A model generated the notes under the pieces. The model was not told the DNA's origin. It made no database searches and worked only from the letters and a program-made list of their open reading frames with translations. Both the position numbers and the translations under genes were made by a program. A DNA stretch of 64,000 nt from NCBI GenBank assembly GCA_001599595.1, contig BCHH01000016.1:178054-242053 (forward strand), given 5' to 3'. Positions within the stretch are counted from its first letter, which is position 1. Each line of letters starts with the position of its first letter. Below are positions 31,172-43,927 of the stretch, piece after piece. This stretch comes from Beverwykella pulmonaria (Eukaryota; Ascomycota; Dothideomycetes; Pleosporales; Melanommataceae).

Positions 31172-34100
31172 ATGGACGGAAACCCGCGGTCGCGCAACGG
31201 CCTCGGAGGCAACAGGAGACCCAGTAATGAAACCCGCCGCCCACCAGGCGGGCCACCTTCCACTGCAAGCTCCACGACGGCCACCTCGGCCATGTCGCGA
31301 GCCGAGCGGTTTGACGACGAGCGGCGCCGCATCACAGAGAGCTGCTTCGCCAAAGTGGACGAACAAGGACAACGTGCGTCTTCCTTTTCCTTTCTCCCCG
31401 TAACGACTTGCATTGATTCTCTGTACCTCTATCGCTGCTACCTATCTCTTTACCAAAATCCCGTCCTGTGAACGATGTTGACGCCCGCGAAGTGATCGAG
31501 TCCTACATCACCCACATCCGCGTCCAGGAGGACGCGACCTATCCGCAGTCTCCGCCGCCTCCCAATGCGAATCCTGCGAACAAGAAGCCCCGCGTCATCA
31601 TTGTCTCGGTGCGGGCCACGGGCAGAGTGCGTCTCCACAAGGCCCGCGAAAATGCAAACGGCTCCTTCTCCATCGGCAAAACCTGGAACATGGAGGAGCT
31701 CTCGGGCGTCGAGAACTTTGTCCACATGAAACCCAGAAATGAGGAGGAAGCCAATCGGCAAAGGTGGGCAGGAGACATTGGCTTCACAGTCACCATCCAA
31801 AAGCCCTACTACTGGGAAGCAGGCACCGCCAAAGAGAAGGAATTCTTCATCGGGAGCATGATCAAGATTTTCCATAAATACACCCAGGGCGATTTTCCAG
31901 CGCTGACCGGATTCAGCGCCGCTGAGCTCAATGGCTTGACGGGAGGAAAACCGGAATTAGCAGCCCCAGGACCTCGTCCACCTCGAGGGAGCCTGCCTGG
32001 TGCCTCTACTGCGTCTCCGTCGTCAACCACCCAATCTCCGCAAATGCCACCAAGATCGCCGCTTCCGCCAGGCATGCAGCAACAAGGCCCGCCGCCGCCT
32101 GGAGAAAGAAGACCTCTGCCACTGCGAGACGAAAGACGGCCGTCTCCACTCGCAGATGACAAAAGACCACCTCCGCGTCGACCTCCCACCGCAGACGGCG
32201 AGCGCGAGAGAAGGCCACCACCACTGAATCGCCCTGGTCAACCAGGACGACCGCTGACCGGGGACGATGCCCAAAGACCTCCGCCCCAGCGCAATGGCGC
32301 CACCCCGCCATTGCCTCTTTATGCACAGGGCCCAGACGGACAGAGGCAGCTGAGGCCGAGGCCATCAATGGAACAAGCTATGCGATCCCCCCAAAGCCGA
32401 GAACGAATGGATATGCGTTCTCCGCCCAGTCGAGATCAAATGCGGCCTATGCCTCCTCCACCGGGACCTGTATCGACTCCTCCCGTACCGATACCCTCTC
32501 AGCGATTGACGCCCAAGTCATCGAGGTCAGATTTGCGACCTAAGACCCCAGAATCCATCAGCGCGTCATCGATTGCCGGCAGTTTCGGCCCAGGCCGGCG
32601 GCCACAAGCTGACGATGCACGATCGCAGCATTCTCAGAGATCGCAAAAATCTCTAGACGAGCCGTCTTACGACGGGGCAGGAATGGGTGGCGTTGCAGCA
32701 GAGCAGCGTAAACCAAATGGATATCCTTCTTCCATCAAACGGGATCCTTCTCCAAGAGGTCTCCGGCCTGGAACAGCGCAGAGCAATGCAAGCTCCGTCT
32801 TCAGTCGACACGAGGATGCTCTATCAGAAGACCGTGCCCCACCAAGCAGGCCTCCCGATCGAAAAAGGCCACCCATGCTTAACGCGCAATCGCAGCAATC
32901 TCTGCGCAGTGTCGAATCGAACAACAATCTTCCGTTATCCCCCCAGACACCCCTGAGTCTTCAAGCCGGGAGAAGGCCGCAGGAAATTCCTGAACCGCCC
33001 AAGCCTGCGCCATATGAGGAGCCGGTGCCAAGTCGACCTCCAATCGAACCCGAACCGATTCCTTCATTACAACCATTAACGTCGCCTCAACCTTCTCAGC
33101 CGCCTCTCACATCACCACTGCCGCAAATACCGAGGGCTGCTGAATCCAAAGAAGTTGTGCCTCCCGTCGTAGAGCAGTCTCCTATAGAGCCACAGTCCGC
33201 TGCATCTGAGAAAACAACATCTCCAGCAACTGAGGAGGAAGGCTCAGCCAATTACCGCCCAGGATTAGGCCCTATGATCAAAAACAAGGTGGGCAAGGGC
33301 GAAGCAGAGCGTTATATTCGTAAAGCCGCCGTCGCCATGGGCGCGTTCAAACCTCGCGCCGGTGGTGCCGCAGCTAAGTTGAAGACGAAGGAGGCAAAAC
33401 CCTCCGACGAAGCAGATGGTATCAATGCCGTATTTGTGCCGCAGCGAGCCCCACCCAAGGAAGACGAAGAAAAGAAATCGGAGCAGGAGCCAAAGCCCGT
33501 ACCAGATCGGACCTCCAAGGAGCGGCCGACAATTGACACAGAGGTGGTGCCTTCCGTAACCATTTCTAGCCCATTGGACCGAACCCCAATTCCAATCGCC
33601 GCAGAAGTACAAAATAAGAATCCTACAAGTTTGCCAGCGCCTGAAAAGGCAATACCGAAAGCTGAGGCAGAAGTGGAAGTGCGACGGAAGAGGCGAAGAT
33701 CGAATCATCAGATCATGTCCATCTCCAAGCTCGGTATCGATCCTAGTATGCTTGACAACCGTGGGCTGGAGTTTGAAAACTTGCTCTCAGAGTTTGGTTG
33801 GGGCAGTAGCGAGCTTTCAGCGAGGAACATCGAGACTCTGGAATCTGACATCAAGCGTGAGATTGCCCGAGTCGAAGCTGGCAGTTGGCTCAATCATCTC
33901 GAACAAAAGGACGACCGCGTCGAAGCGGTTGAGAAGATGCTCGACCGTGCCATTGCAGAATGCGACGAACTAGAAGGTCTTTTGACACTGTACAATGTGG
34001 AACTAAGCGTAAGTTACTCTTTCCTTGACCATTTCACATTATATACGTACTTCATACTGACTTATCCTCACAGAGTCTAAACGACGACATCGCATTTATC

Positions 34101-36245
34101 GAAGCCCAAAGTCAAGGTCTGCAGGTGCAAACGGCCAACCAGAAACTGTTACAGACGGAACTTCAACAACTGGTCAATACCATCTCCATCACTGCTGACC
34201 AACTAGAACCCCTCCGGCGCGCGCAGATTGGCAAGGTGTCTGGACTGAGTGCTATCGAATCCTCTTTAGTCTTGCTATACAAAGCCTTAGTCACCATTGA
34301 CCCTACCTTCATTGCGGGCAGCCGGTCAAGTACGACCGAAGACCTTAACAAGATCACAAGTAACTCAGGGTTTGGCAATAGTGAGCTGGCCACTATGCAA
34401 GCCTTGCAAGAGAAAAAGGACCGTTACCTGAACGAGAGCGCCATGTTCCTGGACCGTCTGAAGAAGCACATGGACATCACCTTCGGCGCTGCTTTCATGG
34501 AAACCAAGGATGTGCTTTCCAATATTGACAGAACAAGCATGCCCTCAACCGAGTCCAACATTCAAGCCCACGACGCTGGCCGGAACATGTTGTGGATGCT
34601 GAGTCCACTCATTCTATTCGCTAAGGAAATTGACCGAGCATCTTGGGTCGCCTTGATTCGAGTGTACCAAACCCAAGCAGGGCAGGTCTACCAGGATGAA
34701 ATTCGCGACAATATTTTGGCATGGAAAGGGTTTGCTCGTAAGCCTGCTGGTGATGAACAGGATCTTCTGTTCACAGCTCAAGAGAAGGAAACAGAGAGCT
34801 TCCCGGCTGCGGCGAGGAAGCTCACTGTCAAGCGAAGTCAGACATTAGCCCGAGGTCTCCGGGCAGCATCTGGCGACAAAGAGGCTAAAGTGAGTAAGAC
34901 ACAGGACGGCAAATTATACGCCTACGACGTCTTTACCAAGATCCTCGAGGATATTGGTCCCGTTCTTTTGACAGAACAGAACTTTGTGACAGACTTCTTC
35001 CATGCAACCTCTACTAATGCGGTTGACTTCCCTGAAGCCGTCAACGCAGCACCTCCTGAGGAACGTCGGGCAACCAATCTGCGACTACGAAAGCAATATG
35101 AATCCGATCGAGCCATGGCAAAGCAAGTCGCTGAGGTCATGGAAGACATTTTCTCATTCTGGCCTGCTGAAATTCAAAGTCTTGTGGGATGGGCCGTTAA
35201 GGCTGATCCATTGTAAGTCTCAAATGTGAAAATGATTTAATTCCCAACTGACTCTCCCATAGGCAAGGAGTGGGGATCATTTGCGCTGTTGACCGCAAAC
35301 TCAGAGAAATTGAGGATTCAAACCAAGATTTCCTGACAAGGACTCTCCAAAAAGTACACGAGCACCTGACTGGGCTTTTCATCCGCTTTGTTGATGAGCA
35401 GATTCGAGCCATTGAAGACACTAAAGTAAAGATTAAGAAGCGGAAGGGGGTTATTGCCTTCTTTAAGACGTTCCCCCACTTCTCCATCGCGATTGAGAAC
35501 ATGCTGCCCTCGGCGGACGAGGACAATCAACTCGAGATCAGGCGCATGGTAGACGATGCGTATCAGAAGATCAACAAGGCTATGTTCGAGAGCGTGAAGG
35601 TTATTGCCAAAGAGTCACCCGCGGTTATGGCCTCACAGGGTCAAGGTGACCCGGAAGATAAAGAAGCTCTCAACTATCACATTTTGCTCATCGAGAACAT
35701 GAACCACTACATCGAAGAAGTGGATACACGAGCAGATGCTGTACTTTCTGAGTGGAAAGCCAAGGCAGAGAACGAGATGAAGGAGCACATGGGTCTCTAC
35801 GTCGATGCCGTCATCCGGCGACCATTGGGCAAACTCCTGGTATGAAAATTATTACACATTCCCCATCACTATTCCGTACTTACCGATGCGATAGGAATTC
35901 ATCGAATCTACCGAGACCCTGCTCGTCCAGCCGGGTGCCAGCCCCCAAGCGGTCGCAACCCGCTCCTCGCACTCACGCTCCATCTTCAAGAAACTTGTAC
36001 ACGCCAACGACGCCAAAGAACTCCGCAAGGGTATCGAGGCCCTCAAGAAACGCGTCGACAAACATTTTGGTGATGCAGACGACCCAGGTCTTAGCCGTGA
36101 TCTTGTGTTCAAGGTGCTGAAGGAATGCGAGAAGAAGTATGCCGATGTGTACGACCGCACTATCCGTATCAATCAAGACGTGTATACCGGCGAAGTGGAT
36201 ATGGATTGGGGGGCGAAGGATGTGGAAAATGCGTTTAAAAGGTAG
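31172..36245 (+). CDS. SEC3: Exocyst complex subunit Sec3
   Basis: Five exons: 31172-31373, 31493-34008, 34074-35212, 35263-35839 and 35895-36245. Splice sites are canonical and the total length is a multiple of three (1,594 residues). The exon 1/2 junction restores the family motif GQLIESYITHIRVQEDA. The N-terminal PH-like domain that binds PI(4,5)P2 and Rho GTPases follows (KKPRVIIVSVRATGRVRLHK; ARENANGSFSIGKTWNMEEL; GFTVTIQKPYYWEAGTAKEK). A roughly 450-residue Pro/Arg/Ser-rich disordered linker comes next. The C-terminal half is the helical Sec3 exocyst body (SISKLGIDPSMLDNRGLEFE; NHLEQKDDRVEAVEKMLDRA; FEDILKEKI-type helices, ending KDVENAFKR). Sec3 marks exocytic sites at the hyphal tip and tethers secretory vesicles. 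Confidence 0.94.
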
Positions 36246-37158
36246 TAGCCTCGATTTGGAGATGGGAGACTTTCTTGCACATTTATATTATTTGAACGAA
36301 TATTGCATAACTGCTAGTGATTGTTTTGAAAGCTCGGAATAGGTTTATTCGAATGAGATGGGGTCGATGAGTCCCTCACGTGGCGTTTTGGAGCGCTGTT
36401 GTATCTGGTTGCGAGCCTGTTGTGTGCCTGTTGTGTGCAGCGATCATGTAGTCATTGATAGCGTTGATGAGATGGCCAACGCGCTATCCACCGTGTGCAT
36501 ATTTAGTGGTTTGGATTGACTTTTCGATGCCGATGACTTGCTATGTGGCTGCGTGAGGATGGGGATATCCCAAGACCAAAAGGATGATGTCAAGAAGCTT
36601 AGCAAAAGCTTAATCGGAAGTCCGCAGATGATAATCACCCACTTACTCATTAAACGAGGGGCCCTCGGAACTCTGGATCAGATTTGCGCCAGGGGTAGAA
36701 GGAAAGAGATGGACGGGGTTTCGTTCCAAGAGGTTACGTCACCATCACACATGGTTGCGCCTTGAAAGAGGAGGCTTTGCGATAACAGATCAAACGGCTT
36801 CAGTGGCTTCGGCAAAAGAGAAAGAGAGAAAAGCGTACATTGGATATTCAAGTTGTAAGGAATGATGCCAAATAATCGAATTTTCTATATCCCTGCTTAA
36901 TTTCCAACCCTTTCTACCTTCCTGCCGTGTTTATTTCCGTTCCTTCCCATCCAGCCCTTTCCTTATCTATTCAAAAGTGTTTTCACAATGTCTATGCATC
37001 GGATTTGGCGACATTTCCACTTGTAGTCTTGCGTCTAGCTGGCTGGAGTGCCTCGAGGTCTGACTTGGTTCGTAGGTCGGGGGTCCGCTTTGTGTCTGTT
37101 CATCCGAGTTAGAAACTTGCTGTGCCGTAGACAACTGCAGAGGGGTGAGAAGGCCGAC
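36246..37158. other. Convergent intergenic region
   Basis: About 910 bp between SEC3 (plus) and the aminotransferase gene (minus), with no recognisable gene. A short direct repeat (CTGTTGTGTGC twice) lies at 36417-36438. The aminotransferase-proximal part is T-rich. Confidence 0.4.
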
Positions 37159-38716
37159 TTACTTCTTAACAATGCGCTCAATGGCCGCCATGCCCTTGAC
37201 GAGCACCTCCATCCTCGGCCCGTAACTCAGCCTGACAAAGTGATGGCACGGAGAATCGAATAGATCTCTGCGCTTACTCGGGTTCAGGTCGAAGAAAATA
37301 CCCGGCACCACAATAACCTTCTCCTCGAGACAGGCCTGGAAGAAGTTCAGTCCATCATTGATGGATTCGGGCAGGGCGCTCAGATCAAGCCAGAGGTAGA
37401 AGGTCGAGTTGGGCATGAAGGGGAACTTGAAGCCGATTTCTTGGAGACGGCCGATGACGTAGTCGCGCTTGTTGCGGAAGTGCGTTTGGAGGGCGCGCAT
37501 CTCGTTGCGGACACGGGGTGGCTCGAGCATCTGCACGGCGGCTTCTTGGAAGGGGACGTTGCAGCCGCCGTCCAAGTATGAGCCGCAAGAGCCGATGGCG
37601 TTGATGAACTCCTTGGGCCCGAGAACCCAAGCCACGCGCCATCCAGGGAGACGGAAGCGCTTGGTCAGTCCATCAATGATGAGGACATCGTCTTCGTCGA
37701 CGTCTTCGACGTTGTCGGCGGCCGAAATGACGGTGCCGTCGCAGTTGGTAGTGTAGTTGTAGCCGCAATAGAACTCGTCCATAATGAGGGTTGCGCGGTC
37801 GCGGCAGATGTTCTGGATCTGTGCGAGCTCCGGGTTGCAGACCATTTGGCCTGTGGGGTTACGTGGGTTGGAAGTCAGGATGACGGAGGTACCGCGGGCG
37901 ATTTCCTCGGCGATTTTGTCGGGCGACATGTGGTATTTGTCGTCTTCGCCCAGGGGAATGGGGATGGCGGCGATCTGGGGGTGGGTCAGTTTCATTTCGA
38001 ATTGGAGAAGAGGGTTATTGGGTGGGACGTACGTTCTTGAAGAGCGACAACATCTCGTTGTATGCCGTGTAGTCTATTCTCTGTTAGCTTCAAGTGTCTT
38101 TCTTATTAAAAAAGAAAACTTAGGTCAGGACCCACCAGGAATGAAGAAGCCAAGATAGCAATTGCCCAACACAGCAGCGATACGGATCAGACCTGCGCGT
38201 CCACCAGGCACAATACACACATTCTCCCTACCGACGATGAGCAAGCTGCCTCAAAAATTCCTCCAAAGTATCCACTCACCAAGTATACTGACTCTTCCTC
38301 CACTTCCGGTGGTGCTCATTATACAACTTCGCAACCGCCTCCCTCAAGGGCCGTATACCAGCCGTGGGACCATACTCTCGTCCATGGCTGGTGATGTCGA
38401 CTTCCTTGGGCCTGTCAAAGCATCCCTGGATCTCATCATCGACTTCGGGCGCTCCCTGTCCCAGATTTGCCCACTCGTCTGGCTTCTCGAGGAAGCCGTG
38501 TTCGTAGGCGCGCTCGGAGGTCCAGACTACGCCTGTAGAAGCACGGGACGGGTCGAGACCGGCATGCGGTTTGTGGCCTTCATGAGACTGGCGGAATTGC
38601 CTGTGGATCTTGGAGCCGAGTTCTGTAGTGAGACGGCGTGTTAGTTTTTTGGTTTCGGAGACGGGATGAGGGTGGTTGGTGGAGGTTTTGGTGTGGGTGG
38701 GTAGTGGGGTGGACAT
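37159..38716 (-). CDS. PLP-dependent aminotransferase, class I/II fold
   Basis: Four exons on the minus strand, start ATG at 38716 (MSTPLPTHTKTSTNHPHPVS). Introns fall near 38280-38236, 38136-38075 and 38030-37980, all GT...AG. The spliced centre reads QYTW/ENVCIVPGGRAGLIRIAA, then FFIP/DYTAYNEMLSLFKN/IAAIPIPLG. Length is about 455 residues. Fold type I hallmarks are present: PGGRAGLIRI (phosphate loop), TSNPRNPTGQMV, DEFYCGYNY, and the Schiff-base lysine in IDGLTKRFRLPGWRVAWVLG. The C-terminus has FVRLSYG, where the Arg binds the substrate carboxylate. The substrate (aspartate, aromatic amino acid or other) cannot be decided from sequence alone. No clear mitochondrial presequence. Confidence 0.85.
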
Positions 38717-39023
38717 GATAGGCGAAGATGCGGTGTTGGGAAACCAGAGCTCAGCTCGAACTCAAAAGGAACGACGGGAAATTCAAAGAAGCGAGCAATG
38801 GAGAGCAAGGAAAGCAATCCCTTGCTCAGAGTGACATGTCCAAGTTTCGTTTTCCTCAGATCAAGAACGTGTACGCCCTTCTTCCTGCGGCTGGAGGCAC
38901 GCCTTCGTGCGTCTCCATGACGTCGCGCATCCTTCGGCTCCAAAAAGCAACAGCAAAAGCTGGACTTGCAAGGTTGCGATAGATGGGGTAGACAAGAAGG
39001 TATGAGCCATGGGATTCAACTCA

Positions 39024-39118
39024 CCACTCTCCGTAGGCCCCTTGCCCGTCGAAAACCTCCTCTCGCTGAAGGTGCCCGAAGACCTAAGGATCGGAACTTT
39101 GGCTGCTGAGAAGGACAT
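39024..39118 (-). other. Possible orphan exon with mitochondrial presequence
   Basis: The minus-strand frame from the ATG at 39118 reads MSFSAAKVPILRSSGTFSER, then RFSTGKGPTES, which looks like a fungal mitochondrial presequence with a cleavage region. It is followed directly by a good splice donor (GTGAGT). I could not find a second exon with a recognisable product; downstream frames are low in complexity. It may be the first exon of a small gene, or what is left of one. Confidence 0.25.
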
Positions 39119-39887
39119 GGCGGGGAGCTTTCAGAATGTGTGCGAAGCGGGCGGTCAATGGAAATGTCAAGGGTGGATGGAAGTGCAAGTGCGGGACGAC
39201 AAGCTGTCAAAACTACAGAACAAAGAGCAAAGCGTCTCTTCCAATGGAGCTTAGAAAAGTCCCCTGGGAGACGCGGCACCCTTTATAATGTTTCCCCAAC
39301 TTTTATTATACAGCGCACCCCTCGCCTCCACACTTCAGCCACTTGCCCCCTCTTGATAGCTTCCGGGGTCCAACCAGCCAATCACCATGCCGTAGGCGAA
39401 CATGGTGCAGAAACCACACCGCCACTGTGTAAACCCATCCTTCCCGCTCTGTCAGGCATGCACCTCCATCAGCTAGCCAGAAAGGCGGTGACATCCTCCG
39501 CAGCCTCTGGTTCCCTGAATTCCCATATCGTTGCTTTTGCCGGCTGCAAACTAGGACGGTTTGGCCACTGTGTAGTGATAAACGCAAGCCATGATAGCCC
39601 AGGTCTCACGCTCCAGCGCCTCAAAAGGGCTAAAGCTGCGCTGCAGACGCAGTGAGCGAAACCATATCAACGCCCACAATTGCTCCATTGCTATGGGCGC
39701 TGCCAGCCTGTGCCGCAAAGGTCGTCAGTCAGGGAGGCCCGGCCCGTGGATTGGGGGTTGCGGGAATTACCTTTTCCTATCAGACACCCTGTCCTTGTAT
39801 GCCAAATGAGGCTTTTTGAAATAGAAAGCGTCAGCCCTGTGAGATATGTGAGATGGACGGAGAGCGTCGCCGGAACCCGGGAGCTTT

Positions 39888-40200
39888 GTTCGTCCTGTGG
39901 GCTCTCAGAATAGGAGGCACGAAAAACGTCACCTCGTAGCATCGGATAGCTACATAGAAGGCCTCGGAGCGCTCGCCAGCATTGTTCGTCCTGTGGACTC
40001 CTCAGAAAATGAGGCGCGAAAACGTCACTTCATAGCATCGGATAACTACCATGGACAGGTTTCACAACACCCGCCAGCATGGTTCGCTCTGTGAGCCCTC
40101 TCAAGAGAAATTTTTCACGCGAGACGTTGTAACATCAGCGACAGCGAATAGCATCCAACAGCATTGCTCGCCTTGCGATCCCGTCTCGAGAAGAGTTACA
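39888..40200. repeat. Degenerate tandem repeats of about 96 bp
   Basis: The phrase GTTCGTCCTGTGG occurs at 39888 and 39984, as GTTCGCTCTGTGAG at 40082 and as GCTCGCCTTGCGAT at 40166 (spacings 96, 98 and 84 bp). Within the first two units AGCATCGGATARCTAC recurs at 39938 and 40034, again 96 bp apart. The array has no long open frame. Confidence 0.75.
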
Positions 40201-40634
40201 GTGGTCTTCGCCGGCACTAGAGTGGGCTGTTTATCACCGGACCATGTAGGAAGCTTTTCGGGATAGACGGGAGGCCTCGTCATCGCTCGGACCGCTAATC
40301 CACCGCGAGCCTTTCGAAATGGAGAGGTTTATCGCTTGGAGGCAAGGCATCGCGGACACCGAGATGACAGTTGTGCAACAAACGTACCACTCGAGCTCCA
40401 ACGCCCAACGTGCCGCAATATGCCACGCAAAAGCGTCACTCCGCGCGATTAATCTTGCACCCCTATCAAATCTAGAATACGATGATATAGTTACAAGCAC
40501 AGTAGTACATTCTATCTACAGACAAGGCCGGGCCAGAAATGCTTGAGTAAGCTACCAAAACCTTTGGATCCGTCAAGTAGTCCTACATGCTACACTACAT
40601 TACAAAAAGGAAATCTTCAAAGAGAGAAACAAAA

Positions 40635-43458
40635 CTACTCAACCGGCTCCTCCTCCAACAGGGTCTTGAAACTGAACGGCTCAAAGGGCACACCATCACC
40701 CATGAAATGCTTGCTCATAGCCTCCACCCAATGCAGACGCAGCGAGTGCAACATAGCACTCGTGCCCTCCATGACGCACAGCACCACGACCGTGAGCACA
40801 AACCACATGTAGAATACCGCCACCATGATGATGGAGCCCCCAATGCCGGTGAAGCCAAAAGCAATCTTCATTGTCATGTCCCAGAGCACGATGGATAGAC
40901 GTTGATGGGCGAGCGATAAGGCCCAGAGACGGAGGTACGACGCAGTGTGTGAGACACAGTTCAAGCAGAATTCTGGAACACGTTAGTAGTTGTATGATAT
41001 GGTGTTTGGAAGGATCAACTTACCAATGGTGTGGATGACTTGGTGAATCATCACCTCACTGAACTCGAACTCTTCGTGGGCTTCACCGTGGCCAATGTCC
41101 TGCGTGATCATAGCAACACCGTCATCGTCATCACCGAAGCTCTCTCGTCCGCCACCGTTGAGTAGCTGACCCTCATCGTCATCATCGTCCAAGGCGCTGA
41201 CGCGAGTATTTTCTCCAATTCCACGGTAACCCAAAGCGCGAGCCTTGTTGTGCTCCCATCTCAGATACAAAGGCTTCAGGAAGAGCAGGATGGGCACGCA
41301 AACAAGGGCCATGAGGAGCAGAATGACCTGCACCGTAGCTTGCCCTGCATATAGCGGCTCTTTGGGTTTCTCAAGAGTACCTGGCTGGAGGAACATGAGA
41401 ATTAACATGTTCAACAAGCTGGGCGGGTTGATTCCGCGGGCGGCCCAGTCGACGCTCCACTTGTAGACAATGGTAAACGACAAGTACCCGAAGATGGACT
41501 GGAAGAAGATCATACCAGGGACAAAGTTGCCCCAGATATCGATCGGAGTGTGGAAGTACCGAGCGTTGACAAGAGACCAAATGAGCGAGAACGTCATGTG
41601 GCACCAGCCGAGCAGAATACTGAGTTTCATCTTGTAGCTGTTGGAAAAGAGCAGGTCATTGTCCGTGTCGTGCCATTTCCAATCTAGACCGAATGGGTAG
41701 GTGTAGCCCTCGACACGAGTAGAGCCGGGGCCAACATGACCCGCTTCGTCTACGTTCCATTCCCACATGGACTTGAAAAGGGGAAGCTCCTTAGAAAACA
41801 TATCGCAGTAGAGTGCTCCGGTGTAGACGGAGAAGATGCCCATCATGAGAACAATGTATCTTCCGTAGAAGATCATGGAGAAGAGTTCATCCAACTTGCT
41901 ACGCAGGAGCGTCTTTTCGTAGTAGATCATAGCAGTCGCAGCTGCCAGAAGAATGAGACCGTGTCCCATGTCGCCAAACATGACGGCGAAAAAGAAGGGA
42001 AAGGTAACGATGGCCGGAAGAGCCGGGTTAACTTCTCGGTACTTGATTGTTCCGTACGCATCAATGATGGTCTGGAAACCGACGGTGAACCGATTGCTCT
42101 TGAAAAAAGTCGGCGGGGTTTTGGTTGTCTTGATCTGATTGACAATGGTGGGAACAGACAATCCAGCTCTGTCGTTGACATCTTGGAGAGTGGATTTGAT
42201 TAACCCAAGGGAGTTCGTAGGGGCCCACGCTTCGGCGATGAGCGTCTTTCGCTGGTGGTCGTACGAGAATTTGTTCAGTGTCTGATAGGATGCTTTCTCT
42301 TTCTTGATGATGACCATCCAAGCTGCCAAATTGCGACTGATCGCAGTCAACTCCGCATCCAGAGTGGTCTTGGTGTTCCTCAGCACACTCGCCAAGTCGC
42401 TCAATCGGGTGTTGACTTCGCGGATCTGGTCACGACGGAGCTCGCTATTCTCATCCACGCTGTATAGGTCGGCACCAAGCGACTCGGAGATCTTTCGAAT
42501 CTTCGCAATGATGTCCTTTCCGTGGGCGAAGATGATGAAGACGTTCTTGCTGACCTCCTCGTTGTTCTCCGGGTTGATGATGGGCTCGGGAATCTCGGAT
42601 TGATTCATGTACAAGTTGCCACGAAGGGTCCTCCAGAGGATTCTTTCAAAGGCAGCAATGCGCTCGCGAGGAATAACACCAGCCACGAAGCCAATGTTCA
42701 TGACGGAGAAGGATCGATCCCCAGCGGCCTCGCCCTGGCCATGCTGCTCAACATCTTGAAGGAGAGGAGCATCGTCGTTGTCCATGGAATGTCGGATTTC
42801 CTCGGTTTGGCCACGGGCCTGCCATGAATTGTTAGTCTATCATTTCGTATCTAACAGTATCGGGTGCTATTACCCTATCGAAGAAGCCGCCCGCCTCCCT
42901 AAGAACCCAACGCCACTCCGTGAGCTCGACCTCGCGTTTCTTCAAAGTCTCATAGCTCTCATTCAGCGATGAGACTCTGTTCTCCAGGCTCTGGCTCTTG
43001 TCGGCAAGCTCGTCGATCTCGGAGGCGGACGGCGCAGTAAACGGGCTGTTGAAATCGTAGATGGAGCGCATTGTGATGTTTGCCTTGTCCATCTGCGCAT
43101 GGAAGTATCCTGCCACAAGTCAGCTATAGCCCCATTGTGCACTCTCCCATTGACGCACTCAGTTGTCGCTCTACATTGTCTAGCCTGCGAATCTCCTGGG
43201 TGAAGGTACGCTGGAAGGCGCTGGTCTCGGAGTTGAGCTAGGCAAAGCAATCCTATTAGCTCTCAGGTTCATCATATTCCATCAGGGAAGCTTCGGATAG
43301 AGTCTCAAATCGCTCTAGCGGCGACTCACATCGCGAAAGTCCATGACGCCGAGCTCTCCGAGGGCAGAGACGACCTCGCGTCCTATCTCGTTGGAGATGT
43401 AGAGCTGCGTCAGGGACATGTCCGCCGAGCGGAACATGGTATCCTTGGGGGGCGCCAT
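40635..43458 (-). CDS. VPH1: V-ATPase subunit a (Vph1/Stv1 type)
   Basis: Five exons on the minus strand from the ATG at 43458 ([20 protein letters not shown]) to 40635, about 850 residues. Early junctions are [17 protein letters not shown] and [19 protein letters not shown]; the last intron joins VIHTI to [20 protein letters not shown]. The N-terminal half is cytosolic and helical. The C-terminal half has the membrane helices ([39 protein letters not shown]). The helix [20 protein letters not shown] contains the Arg equivalent to yeast R735, essential for proton transport. Subunit a forms the proton half-channels of Vo and links it to V1; its N-terminal part is where RAVE binds in yeast. Filamentous fungi usually have one a subunit serving both Golgi and vacuole. 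Confidence 0.94.
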
Positions 43459-43927
43459 GGTGGCCGCTCTACAGACTAGTGTTCCAAGGGTGCGGAACTT
43501 GTCTCGAGAGTTTGGGGGGGTGTCGGTCGAGGAAGGGCTGTTGATGATAGCTGCCTCTGTCTTGCGATGATGCAGCGTGCAGGGCTCATTGACCTGCCAA
43601 GCCCTTTAGCGTTTCACGTGATTTGCCCTATCGCTCAGCCCTCCTCCTTTTGCAGTTAACCTCATAAATAGTCTTCGGGGGTAAGTTTTGATTTGAAGTT
43701 AATTACGAGAAACTGGTCAGAAAGCCGCATAAAGAATTGATTATATAGGGGCCTCACAAAGTCCCACTATAAGCTCCATCCTCGGGTTGTATCTAGAGCC
43801 CGATTTTTACATTAGAGAGAAACAGCTCTAGAGGATGCAGAGTTCAGCTTGTTTAAATTGAAAACGGAAGTGTCGATTATCTATATACACGCAATAGTAA
43901 CACATACATGTCCATGACTGCCTCCCC
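43459..43927. other. Intergenic region
   Basis: About 470 bp between the V-ATPase a subunit start and the stop of the DUF1295 gene. No gene recognised. The half nearest the DUF1295 gene is AT-rich (GAATTGATTATATAGGGGCC). Confidence 0.4.

Larger units (their letters stand above)
38717..40634. other. Long intergenic region with degenerate tandem repeats
   Basis: About 1.9 kb with no convincing gene. It contains a possible orphan first exon on the minus strand at 39024-39118 and a degenerate tandem array around 39888-40200. Other open frames lack domains and splice logic. Confidence 0.45.

Noticed and set aside
30917..31413. GC-rich antisense open frames over the SEC3 first exon
   Set aside because: They arise from high GC content; exon 1 of SEC3 on the plus strand joins in phase to the conserved PH domain.
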